Notes: a model not told the origin generated them from the letters alone. 6,105 nucleotides of DNA from Proteobacteria bacterium SPGG2 (GCA_001643475.1 LXTK01000174.1:945-7049); one strand, 5' to 3'. Shown: positions 1 through 5,766, counted from the first letter of the stretch. Numbers and translations are program-made.

Positions 1-26
1 GTCGTTGGCCTGCCTAAGCCTCGCTT

Positions 27-863
27 TTACGGCTGCGGTGCACCCTGATTCAATTTTGCCAACGTAACTCCATAAAGCTGGCTATTCTCAGACAAGTTCG
101 AGACGGCATCCAAAGCATTGATATCGCCGGCCGCAAAAAGCTGCGCGTCCTGTTTGATAAGCTCACTTAGAAATCTCAGCTGGTAAGCGAGCAGCTCACT
201 CTGCGCCAGACCGGCGTCACCCGCCGCCATGACAACCTGGTCTGAGGCATCCCACAGTTCATCGGTCAGCCCCACAATCGCATCGACGTCCGTCTTCATC
301 ATCAGCATGCCCTGCTCATGCTTGAGGATGCGATCTACGTTGGCGCGAATGCCTTTACTCCCGGACCAAAGGCCTCCAAGAGCATTCAAGGTAGGCTTAA
401 CGCTGTCGGGACTTGGTGGAATTCCAAGCTTGTCGTCGCCATTCCTGAGTGCGTTAACGATGGCCTCAAACTGATCATGAGACGCCTTCAATGTTTTGAA
501 TGCGGCTTCTTGTCCGCGCATGGCCTCGCGCGCATCCTTGGCCAACCGCTGCGATAGCATTAATAACTGACTCGACTGCCCGACGTAAATTGCAGTTTTG
601 TCAGCTTCTTTGCCGATGTAAAAAAGCAACCAACCAGCGGCGAGAATCGACAAAACAAGCAAAACGCCCAATACCGGCAAGACCGTTGTCGGTAGGCTTG
701 CAAGTAGCGATGAGCCGAACGCTGTTCGTGGACCTTCTTCGATGTCAATGTATTCACCGGTCTCGTCTATACGAATCTCCTCGGTAGAAAGATCGACAAC
801 ATCCTCCGAGGGTTGTTCTAGCGCAGTGGTTTTGTCTGCCCGGGGTAGTTTTACGATTGCCAT
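27..863 (-). pseudogene. pilJ: PilJ, type IV pilus chemoreceptor, N-terminal part; reading frame ends early
   Basis: PilJ is the methyl-accepting receptor of the Pil-Chp pathway; it senses pili at the inner membrane and signals through PilI/ChpA. The 278 residues seen contain an acidic cytoplasmic tail (about 1-55), one membrane segment (about 58-83) and a periplasmic PilJ-type domain (about 93-272). That domain includes LSQRLAKDAREA and NGDDKLGIPPSPDSVKP, close to the matching P. aeruginosa stretches as I recall them. Family members run near 680 residues with a second membrane helix, a HAMP region and a signalling domain, all absent here. The frame stops at TAA (29-27). One alternative frame stays open through the last 26 bases and reads VKARLRQAND, plausible PilJ continuation. 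A single-base frameshift or sequence error is therefore more likely than a genuine short protein. The start is ATG 863 with GAGG eight bases upstream. Identity is firm; pseudogene status is uncertain. Confidence 0.8.
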
Positions 864-871
864 AATTTAAA

Positions 872-875
872 CCTC
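872..875 (-). promoter_or_regulatory. Ribosome binding site of pilJ, beside a small hairpin
   Basis: On the minus strand GAGG lies eight bases before ATG 863, good Shine-Dalgarno spacing, and supports this pilJ start. Its GAG falls in the 3' arm of a possible 5-bp hairpin (CTCGT/ACGAG, 887-873). An overlapping alternative (GTCTC/GAGAC, 889-876) leaves the GAGG free. Confidence 0.6.
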
Positions 876-947
876 GTCTCCAACGAGACCTAACGTTATT
901 TTGGAACGTCCAGCTTGAATGTTACTGTATCCTTACCGTTCACGGTG

Positions 948-1490
948 CTACGCGGCGGCATGCATAAAGCTGCTATTAGCCGCCAATGCGTACATATCAA
1001 ATACGCCCCACAGCACGTTGTCGCGCAGAAGTGCGCCACGCAAATAAGGTACGATCGGATCGTCAAAATTCGATGTGTCTTGACGCTCCTCTGTTTCATC
1101 GAAATGCCGCAAACCTAACACCTCGTCTACCAACACGGCAGCATTTAGGCCATCGACATTCATGACTAGCATTCGTGCTTTGTCATTCTCAAATACTGGG
1201 TCTTTACCAAAGAACTCGGCTAGATCGATTATCGTAAGCAGGTTACCGCGAACATTAGCGATGCCCTTTATCCACGCCTTGGTCCTCGGCACCGGTGTTA
1301 TTACCGGATACGGCATTAGCTCTACCACATGCGCCATAGGTGTCACCAGGTGTAGATCGCTCAGCCGAAATCCAAGTCCGGTCCATAGCGAAGGGCCCTT
1401 AGTCTCCTCAGGGAGCGTCGGCGCACTCTCCAGAGTCGCCCGCTCCATTTCACGAAGCAGCGAGAGAGGATCCTGGGCAGACACGTGCAT
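948..1490 (-). CDS. pilI: PilI, CheW-like adaptor of the Pil-Chp system
   Basis: PilI is the CheW-type scaffold that couples the PilJ receptor to the ChpA histidine kinase on the cytoplasmic face of the membrane. The protein has 180 residues, close to P. aeruginosa PilI. A CheW domain spans about 37-172. WIKGIANVRGNLLTIIDL (73-90) matches the CheW core around its conserved Asn-Leu/Val-Arg-Gly turn, and LVDEVLGLRHF (120-130) is the second typical block. The ATG at 1490 lies two bases after the pilH stop and has AAAGGGG (1505-1499) eight bases upstream, inside the 3' end of pilH, so the two are almost certainly co-transcribed and perhaps translationally coupled. An 84-base gap separates it from pilJ. 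No key block is missing. The alternative of a general CheW is unlikely given the neighbours. Confidence 0.94.
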   Translation of the reverse strand: MHVSAQDPLSLLREMERATLESAPTLPEETKGPSLWTGLGFRLSDLHLVTPMAHVVELMPYPVITPVPRTKAWIKGIANVRGNLLTIIDLAEFFGKDPVFENDKARMLVMNVDGLNAAVLVDEVLGLRHFDETEERQDTSNFDDPIVPYLRGALLRDNVLWGVFDMYALAANSSFMHAAA

Positions 1491-1492
1491 GG

Positions 1493-1855
1493 TTATAGCC
1501 CCTTTATCTTGGCACTTAACTCCTTCGCGGTAACCGGTTTAACAATATAATCCTTTGCGCCCTGGCGTAGGCCCCAAGCCTTGTCGGTTTCTTGGACTTT
1601 CGAAGAACACAGAATAACAGGAATGTTCGCCGTATCGGGATCCTTGGTGATCACTCGCGTCGCTTGAAAACCGTTCAGACCGGGCATCACTATATCCATT
1701 AATATAAGGTCAGGCTTTTCAGTTTTTGCCTTATCCACGCCTTCTTCTCCACTATTAGCGGTGGTAATGGTATAGCCGAGCTTAATTAGGATTTCTGTCA
1801 TCATATGCTGGTCGGTTGGCGAGTCATCGACGATAAGTACTTTGTTAATTGCCAT
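1493..1855 (-). CDS. pilH: PilH, single-domain CheY-like response regulator
   Basis: PilH is one of two stand-alone receiver proteins phosphorylated by ChpA; in P. aeruginosa it is linked to PilT-driven retraction and to damping the PilG/cAMP output. The 120-residue protein is a bare receiver domain: acidic pair D10-D11, phospho-acceptor D54 (in LILMDIVMP), a serine at 84 where CheY has its switch threonine, and K106-P107 (DYIVKP). The block SSKVQETDKAWGLRQGAKDY resembles the family stretch QETDKVWGKRQGARDY and separates it from PilG. The start is ATG 1855; only weak purine-rich sequence precedes it, so translation may depend on read-through from pilG, whose stop is 46 bases upstream. No output domain is present, as expected. 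Confidence 0.94.
   Translation of the reverse strand: MAINKVLIVDDSPTDQHMMTEILIKLGYTITTANSGEEGVDKAKTEKPDLILMDIVMPGLNGFQATRVITKDPDTANIPVILCSSKVQETDKAWGLRQGAKDYIVKPVTAKELSAKIKGL
1499..1505 (-). promoter_or_regulatory. Strong ribosome binding site of pilI inside pilH
   Basis: AAAGGGG on the minus strand, eight bases before the pilI ATG (1490), lies within the last codons of pilH. It fixes the pilI start and suggests coupled translation of pilH and pilI. Confidence 0.7.
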
Positions 1856-1901
1856 ATGCTTAATCTAACTCTGATTTCTGTCCTTCGAATGCACCTGTCC
1901 G

Positions 1902-2267
1902 CTAGTGCACATACTTATTGATAACACCGATCAGGTCCTCTTGCGTAAACGGCTTATTGACGTGTTCCTGCGAACCGGCAATGCGGCCACGCGCCCGATC
2001 GAATAACCCGTCTTTGCTGGAAAGCATAATGACCGGTGTACCCTTGAACTGCTTATTATTCTTAATCAATCGGCAGGTCTGATAGCCATCGAGACGCGGC
2101 ATCATAATATCCACAAAAATGATGTCCGGTCGGTGATCGGTAATGACCGACATTGCCTCGAAACCGTCTGCCGCCGTAAGAACCTCGTAACCCGCTTTCT
2201 TTAGCAATGCTTCCGCGGTTCGACGAATCGTATTACTATCATCAATAATCATCACCTTGATACTCAC
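1902..2267 (-). CDS. pilG: PilG, single-domain CheY-like response regulator
   Basis: PilG is the receiver protein that, when phosphorylated by ChpA, promotes pilus extension and adenylate cyclase activity in P. aeruginosa. I chose GTG 2267 (121 residues) because AAGAGGG lies eight bases upstream and homology begins at once (IKVMIIDDSNTIRRTAEALL). The frame is open back to a GTG at 2321, but the extra 18 residues look unlike PilG. Receiver residues numbered from GTG 2267: D9-D10, phospho-acceptor D53 (FVDIMMPRLDGYQTC), switch S83 in MLSSKDGLFD, and K105-P106. The MMPRLDGYQTC and SSKDGLFDRARGR blocks are characteristic of PilG. It is the first gene of the pilG-H-I-J cluster and diverges from gshB. 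The protein ends shortly after the receiver fold; the short C-terminal tail of P. aeruginosa PilG is absent. Confidence 0.94.
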   Translation of the reverse strand: MSIKVMIIDDSNTIRRTAEALLKKAGYEVLTAADGFEAMSVITDHRPDIIFVDIMMPRLDGYQTCRLIKNNKQFKGTPVIMLSSKDGLFDRARGRIAGSQEHVNKPFTQEDLIGVINKYVH

Positions 2268-2275
2268 ACGAATTA

Positions 2276-2282
2276 CCCTCTT
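2276..2282 (-). promoter_or_regulatory. Ribosome binding site that decides the pilG start
   Basis: AAGAGGG on the minus strand lies eight bases before GTG 2267. It is the strongest Shine-Dalgarno sequence near the pilG 5' end and favours GTG 2267 over the upstream GTG at 2321. Confidence 0.7.
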
Positions 2283-2355
2283 CGACTCACCAAAACGCAC
2301 GCGCCCGCAAATGCCAGGCACAATGGACCCTTTGAATGCAGATTCTTCATTTTGC

Positions 2356-2384
2356 CGTATAGGCTAATGATTTGTTAGCATAAA
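2356..2384 (-). promoter_or_regulatory. Possible sigma70 promoter of the pilG operon with a dyad in its spacer
   Basis: On the minus strand TTTATG (2384-2379, a weak -35 match) and TATACG (2361-2356, four of six to the -10 consensus) are 17 bases apart. The spacer holds an inverted repeat GCTAA-N7-TTAGC (2363-2379). The predicted start would give a 5' leader of roughly 80 bases before pilG. Box scores are modest, so this is a candidate only. Confidence 0.35.
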
Positions 2385-2452
2385 TATTGCTTGAAATCCA
2401 TGACTCCGCCATCTACGGGCAGACTGCTGGTCACCGCCGAAACCCCTCATTG

Positions 2453-2458
2453 TAAAAT
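2453..2458 (+). promoter_or_regulatory. Weak candidate -10 box for gshB or a leader RNA
   Basis: TAAAAT matches five of six bases of the sigma70 -10 consensus. The best -35 candidate, TGGTCA (2428-2433), is 19 bases away and matches only four of six. A transcript starting near 2465 would carry all the hairpins up to the T-run at 2595. No better promoter is visible upstream of gshB on the plus strand. Confidence 0.25.
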
Positions 2459-2572
2459 ATAGACAACGACTACGTATTGGGTTGTGGGCCACCGCAGAAA
2501 CCGGCCAATCACCACTGGCCTCACCTAATGAATAATTGCAGAAAACATGCCAAAGTGATGTTTTTTGGCCTT

Positions 2573-2595
2573 GGGTGGCTGAGACACCCTTTTTT
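2573..2595 (+). terminator. Terminator-like hairpin with T6 tract upstream of gshB
   Basis: GGGTG (2573-2577) pairs with CACCC (2585-2589) around a 7-base loop, followed directly by six T (2590-2595). The stem is short but GC-rich, and the T-run is only on the plus strand. It lies 66 bases before gshB and after no plus-strand gene, so it would act as an attenuator of gshB or end a small RNA. Chance occurrence is possible. Confidence 0.4.
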
Positions 2596-2661
2596 GCCTG
2601 CATCGCCTCGGAAGGTCGTCGCCCTGGCTTGGCGATCGGCGAGCAATCCAACTAGCGACCA

Positions 2662-3624
2662 ATGCCTATGACCAAGATCGGCGTTGTTATGGATCCCATC
2701 GGGTCTATTCATGCCTATAAAGACACCACCCTGGCCCTATTGCTAGAGGCCCAACGGCGCGGCTGGGACCTGTATTATATGGAGCAAAACCATCTATTTA
2801 TGCGTGATGGCAAGAGTTTCGCCCATATGTATCCGCTTCGCGTCGAGGACGATAACACCGATTGGCACGAGCTCGGAGACCCAAGTACTCAACCACTATC
2901 GTTTCTCGACGTCATTTTTATGCGAAAAGACCCACCATTCGACATGGAGTACGTCTACACTACCTACTTGCTCGAACAGGCGGAACAGGAGGGTGTGTTG
3001 GTGGTGAACAAACCCCAGAGCCTGCGAGACGCCAACGAAAAGATGTTTACCGCCTGGTTTCCACAGTGCCTGCCTCCCACGTTGGTGACCCGCCAGGATG
3101 CTCAGATACGGGAGTTCCTGGACCAACAGGGAGATATCATCCTCAAACCGCTGGGTGGCATGGGTGGCACCTCGGTATTTCGGCTGCGTCAGGGGGATCC
3201 CAATGTCGGCGTGGTGATTGAGACGCTAACTGCCCATGAAAGCCGCTTCGCCATGGCCCAGCGCTTCGTACCCGAGATTGTCGACGGCGACAAACGTATA
3301 TTGCTGGTAGACGGTGAGCCCATCCCCTACGGTCTGGCGCGGATGCCGCCGCCTGGGGAGACACGCGCTAATCTCGCAGTCGGCGGCAAAGGCCATGGTG
3401 TGGCACTCAACGATCGCGACCGATGGATTTGCGAACAGGTGACTAGTACCTTGAAAGAAAAGGGATTATTGTTCGTGGGCCTCGATATAATCGGGGACTA
3501 TCTGACTGAAATCAATGTGACCAGTCCTACTTGTATCCGCGAGCTCGACGAAATATATGACATCAATATCAGCGCCAAGCTGATGGATTGTGTCGCCGCC
3601 CGGCTACAAGCCCCTAGCAGCTGA
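2662..3624 (+). CDS. gshB: Glutathione synthetase GshB
   Basis: GshB is the cytoplasmic ATP-grasp ligase that joins gamma-glutamylcysteine and glycine to make glutathione, using ATP and Mg2+. The 320 residues align with E. coli GshB (about 316) along their whole length. Landmarks are VMDPI (9-13), MRKDPPFD (87-94), NKPQSLRDANEK (116-127), the ATP-grasp glycine-rich stretch ILKPLGGMGGTSVFR (160-174), DGDKRILLVDGEP (208-220), GETRANLAVGGKG (232-244), and the C-terminal metal/substrate block LDIIGDYLTEINVTSPTC (274-291). The start may be ATG 2662 or ATG 2668; the second gives MTKIGVVMDPI, nearer to the E. coli N-terminus. Neither has a clear Shine-Dalgarno sequence, which is unusual beside the strong sites in the pil genes and fits leader-controlled translation, though that is inference. 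It diverges from pilG. Confidence 0.97.
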   Translation: MPMTKIGVVMDPIGSIHAYKDTTLALLLEAQRRGWDLYYMEQNHLFMRDGKSFAHMYPLRVEDDNTDWHELGDPSTQPLSFLDVIFMRKDPPFDMEYVYTTYLLEQAEQEGVLVVNKPQSLRDANEKMFTAWFPQCLPPTLVTRQDAQIREFLDQQGDIILKPLGGMGGTSVFRLRQGDPNVGVVIETLTAHESRFAMAQRFVPEIVDGDKRILLVDGEPIPYGLARMPPPGETRANLAVGGKGHGVALNDRDRWICEQVTSTLKEKGLLFVGLDIIGDYLTEINVTSPTCIRELDEIYDINISAKLMDCVAARLQAPSS

Positions 3625-3648
3625 AAAAGCCGTTGAAGATTATATAAT
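3621..3648 (+). promoter_or_regulatory. Probable sigma70 promoter for the tonB-type gene
   Basis: A perfect TATAAT (3643-3648) lies 16 bases after CTGAAA (3621-3626), which matches four of six -35 bases and overlaps the gshB stop. It would start transcription near 3655, in front of the TonB-family gene. The 3625-3747 gap contains no gene. Confidence 0.45.
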
Positions 3649-3664
3649 TAGACTATCGGGCGGG

Positions 3665-3696
3665 TTGGGATCGTTGGAACCGATGCGTGATCCCAA
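3665..3696 (+). repeat. 8-bp inverted repeat in the gshB-tonB gap
   Basis: TTGGGATC (3665-3672) and GATCCCAA (3689-3696) form a perfect 8-bp stem around a 16-base loop. No T-run follows, so it is not a typical terminator. It lies just after the predicted TSS near 3655, so it could be an operator or a 5' UTR hairpin of the tonB-type mRNA. Confidence 0.5.
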
Positions 3697-3747
3697 GGTC
3701 GTACGCTTAGGTTATACACACGGCCTATTTGGCTAGGTTGACAAGTA

Positions 3748-4641
3748 TTGGCAGTCGCGCAGACAGTTTCTGGATTTTCCAACAATGACCAGCTAGGTCT
3801 GAGCTTCTTTGGCTCGGTATTGCTACATCTCGTCATAATACTAGGGGTGACTTTCGTCGTACCCAAGGTACGTGAAGTCTATGGATTACCCACCCTGGAA
3901 ATAATCCTGGTTCAGACGGAAAGTAAGGACGCACCGGATGACGCTGAGCTTTTGGCGCAGGCTAACCAGGCCGGCGGGGGCACGGCGGAGACCAAGGAAA
4001 CCGCGCGCAACCCCATACCCGTGCGCGAACTGGGGGAAGCGAACCTAGATGTCCCCATTATGCAACCACCGCCACAGCCCCAAGTAACGTCACCCAACGA
4101 ATCGATGGCGCTGATGACGAAAGAACAAGCCGCCAATGCCATCGAGCAAACAGAATCGAAACCAGAGGCGACTGAACGCCAAATCGCGCCCGAGAATCTT
4201 GGGCTAGTCACGCGACCCGCTATCGCCTTAGAGCGGGCGCGGCTGATCGCTGAAATCGACCAGGGTTGGACTGCCTACCAACAACGCCCCCACCACAAAT
4301 ACCTGAATGCCCGTACCCGCGAGTACAAATACGCTGTATATATGACCGCTTGGCAGGCAAAAGTAGAGCGGGTCGGAAATCTCAACTATCCGGAAGAAGC
4401 CAAGAGACGGGGGCTATCCGGTCAGTTGCGACTCGATGTCGCACTCAACTCGGATGGCTCGGTTAATGCTGTTGTCGTGCGTAAGTCCTCGGGTTCCACG
4501 CTTTTGGACGATGCAGCCAAACGCATTGTCTACCTGGCATCACCGTTTGCACCATTCCCCAGCGATATCCGTAAGGAAACGGATATCCTTCATATCATGC
4601 GAACCTGGCGTTTCAACGAAGGTGCTCTGACGGGATACTAG
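3748..4641 (+). CDS. tonB3: TonB-family energy transducer, TonB3-like (twitching-linked)
   Basis: TonB proteins span the inner membrane and carry proton-motive force from ExbB/ExbD to outer-membrane partners. The 297 residues show a cytoplasmic N-terminus, one membrane segment (about 18-39) with the S-x3-H pattern (S23, H27) typical of ExbB-coupled TonB, a periplasmic linker, and a TonB C-terminal domain (about 203-296) with NYPEEAKRRGLSGQLRLDV and SSGSTLLDDAAKR. The linker has only a short PPPQPQ run (107-112), not the long Pro-Glu/Pro-Lys rod of classical TonB. The position between gshB and yqgE matches P. aeruginosa tonB3 (PA0406), reported to be needed for normal twitching and pilus assembly, so the symbol rests on synteny. 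The start is TTG 3748, the only usable start before the membrane helix; an in-frame TGA at 3739 rules out longer forms. The nearest AGG is ten bases upstream, a poor site. Confidence 0.85.
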   Translation: MAVAQTVSGFSNNDQLGLSFFGSVLLHLVIILGVTFVVPKVREVYGLPTLEIILVQTESKDAPDDAELLAQANQAGGGTAETKETARNPIPVRELGEANLDVPIMQPPPQPQVTSPNESMALMTKEQAANAIEQTESKPEATERQIAPENLGLVTRPAIALERARLIAEIDQGWTAYQQRPHHKYLNARTREYKYAVYMTAWQAKVERVGNLNYPEEAKRRGLSGQLRLDVALNSDGSVNAVVVRKSSGSTLLDDAAKRIVYLASPFAPFPSDIRKETDILHIMRTWRFNEGALTGY

Positions 4642-4740
4642 TCCACATCCCTCCGACTCTCGGGACTCATTGGCCTTTTCTTGTAGATGATCGAAGCGGT
4701 CCTTGCGTGCGGCGTCCGGCTGCAAGATACTATCCCTGGT

Positions 4741-5304
4741 ATGAATGATTCTACGGCGTTTTCGAATCACTTTCTGATCGCGATGCCGAGCCTCGCGGAC
4801 CCTAATTTTTATCGAACTGTTACGCTAATCTGCGAGCACAGTAGCGAGGGCGCGATGGGAATCGTGATCAATCGTACCACCGATCTTGCGATCGGCGACA
4901 TCTTACAACAGATGGGAATCGACACCGATCACACAAATCAGCGCACGTTGCCCGTGTACCTCGGTGGGCCGGTGCAGACCAATCGTGGATTCGTGCTGCA
5001 CGAACCACTTGGAAGTTGGGAGTCAACATTGTCGATTACCGACACCTTGGGCATATCAACGTCACGCGACATTCTTGCCGCGATCGGCGAAAATCGCGGA
5101 CCGGACAAGTGCTTGGTGGCGTTGGGATACGCTGGCTGGAGCGCCGGCCAATTTGAGCGCGAAATAGCCGAGAACTCTTGGCTCAATGGACCCGCCGATC
5201 GCGATATTCTCTTTAGCATGCCAGTTGAACAACGCTGGCACGGCGCGGCCAAGTTGATGGGGGTAGACGTTTCCACCATTTCGGGCGAAGCTGGGCATGC
5301 TTAA
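4741..5304 (+). CDS. yqgE: YqgE/AlgH family protein (UPF0301)
   Basis: This is a widespread cytoplasmic protein family of unsettled biochemical role; the P. aeruginosa member is called AlgH because of a reported link to alginate regulation. From ATG 4741 the protein has 187 residues, the same length as E. coli YqgE, with all the family blocks: NHFLIAMPSL (9-18), CEHSSEGAMGIVINR (31-45), YLGGPV (73-78), GFVLHEP (83-89), TSRDIL (107-112), ALGYAGWSAGQFE (127-139) and the terminal AGHA. The frame is open to an ATG at 4687, but those 18 residues are unlike the family, so 4741 is preferred. Neither start has a good ribosome binding site. It is 99 bases after the tonB-type gene and 18 before ruvX; yqgE-ruvX adjacency is common in gammaproteobacteria and implies an operon. 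Confidence 0.95.
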   Translation: MNDSTAFSNHFLIAMPSLADPNFYRTVTLICEHSSEGAMGIVINRTTDLAIGDILQQMGIDTDHTNQRTLPVYLGGPVQTNRGFVLHEPLGSWESTLSITDTLGISTSRDILAAIGENRGPDKCLVALGYAGWSAGQFEREIAENSWLNGPADRDILFSMPVEQRWHGAAKLMGVDVSTISGEAGHA

Positions 5305-5322
5305 CCTCAATATGCGTCGGCT

Positions 5323-5766
5323 ATGCCAGCCCTGACCTTTCTGGCATTTGACTACGGCAAAGCATCTATCGGTGTAGCAGTCGGCAGTATAGTGTCCGGG
5401 CAGGCGCAGGATGTCGCCACAGTCAAAAATGTCAGCGGTCAACCGAACTGGGGGCAAATCTCAAACCTTGTGCAGGAGTGGCGGCCACAGGGTTTTGTCG
5501 TAGGTCTGCCCTTGAACATGGACGACAGCGAAAATGCTACCACACGCGCCGCTCGCGAATTTGGTAATCGCCTTGGTAACCGTTACAATCTGCTCGTACA
5601 CATGGTCGACGAACGGCTAACAACCGTCACGGCAAGACATAGTCTCGCGCAATCTGCGGTACCGATGAGGCGTCACAAGTCTAGACTCGACAGAGTGGCC
5701 GCACAAACCATTCTACAAACCTTTCTCGATGAGCAAACCAGGGCGGATCTTAAACGAGAACCTTGA
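5323..5766 (+). CDS. ruvX: RuvX/YqgF, RNase H-fold nuclease (putative Holliday junction resolvase / rRNA processing)
   Basis: RuvX (YqgF) is a small RNase H-fold nuclease; the E. coli protein is tied to 16S rRNA maturation and was proposed as an alternative Holliday junction resolvase. The 147 residues include AFDYGKASIGVAVG (8-21) with likely catalytic D10, VGLPLNMD (60-67), the VDERLTT block with E97, and RLDRVAA with D123, so the acidic catalytic set looks complete. E. coli reads FGTKSIG where this protein has YGKASIG, a small local difference beside the first aspartate. It follows yqgE by 18 bases, and its last 38 bases overlap the proposed pyrR start. The ATG at 5323 has no strong Shine-Dalgarno sequence. 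The C-terminal tail is slightly longer than in E. coli (138 residues). Confidence 0.94.
   Translation: MPALTFLAFDYGKASIGVAVGSIVSGQAQDVATVKNVSGQPNWGQISNLVQEWRPQGFVVGLPLNMDDSENATTRAAREFGNRLGNRYNLLVHMVDERLTTVTARHSLAQSAVPMRRHKSRLDRVAAQTILQTFLDEQTRADLKREP

Larger units (their letters stand above)
2268..2661. other. 394-bp divergent intergenic region between pilG and gshB
   Basis: No convincing gene lies here. Open frames on both strands look random and lack ribosome binding sites. Besides the pilG promoter candidate it holds, on the plus strand: a possible -10 box (TAAAAT, 2453-2458); an imperfect direct repeat CACCGC(C/A)GAAACC (2432-2444 and 2490-2502); hairpins GGCCA/TGGCC (2503-2520) and a ten-pair stem with one G-U (2539-2567); a terminator-like stem plus six T (2573-2595); and TCGCC/GGCGA (2619-2635) near the gshB start. 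The concentration of structure on the gshB side suggests a regulated leader or a small RNA, but this is inference. Confidence 0.6.

Noticed and set aside
896..1099. Minus-strand frame between pilI and pilJ ending in TFKLDVPK
   Set aside because: It mostly shadows pilI in another frame; the short gap part lacks a start and a ribosome binding site, and PilI ends normally upstream.
2268..2321. 18-residue N-terminal extension of PilG from GTG 2321
   Set aside because: Homology starts at the internal GTG 2267, which has an excellent Shine-Dalgarno sequence; the extension does not resemble PilG.
2571..2620. TPP-riboswitch-like string: GGGTGGCTGAGA, then ACCC and CCTG
   Set aside because: The CTGAGA and ACCC elements resemble the start of a thiamine pyrophosphate riboswitch, but the conserved second half (ACCTGAT and GCGTAGGGA-type sequences) is missing and the downstream gene is not thiamine-related.
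2529..2671. Open frame ATG 2529 to TGA 2671, overlapping the gshB start, as a possible leader peptide
   Set aside because: It has no ribosome binding site, random-looking composition and no cluster of regulatory codons; only one early Cys codon.
3738..3743. TTGACA consensus -35 just before the tonB-type gene
   Set aside because: No -10-like hexamer lies 16-18 bases downstream, and a promoter there would start inside the gene.
4703..4733. TTGCGT and TACTAT as a yqgE promoter
   Set aside because: The 19-base spacing and weak -35 are poor, and the transcript would be nearly leaderless.
4687..4740. 18-residue extension of YqgE from ATG 4687
   Set aside because: Starting at 4741 gives exactly the E. 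coli length, and the family sequence begins there; no ribosome binding site supports 4687.
5062..5457. 131-residue minus-strand open frame across yqgE and ruvX
   Set aside because: It is antisense to two confidently identified conserved genes and matches no family I recognise.
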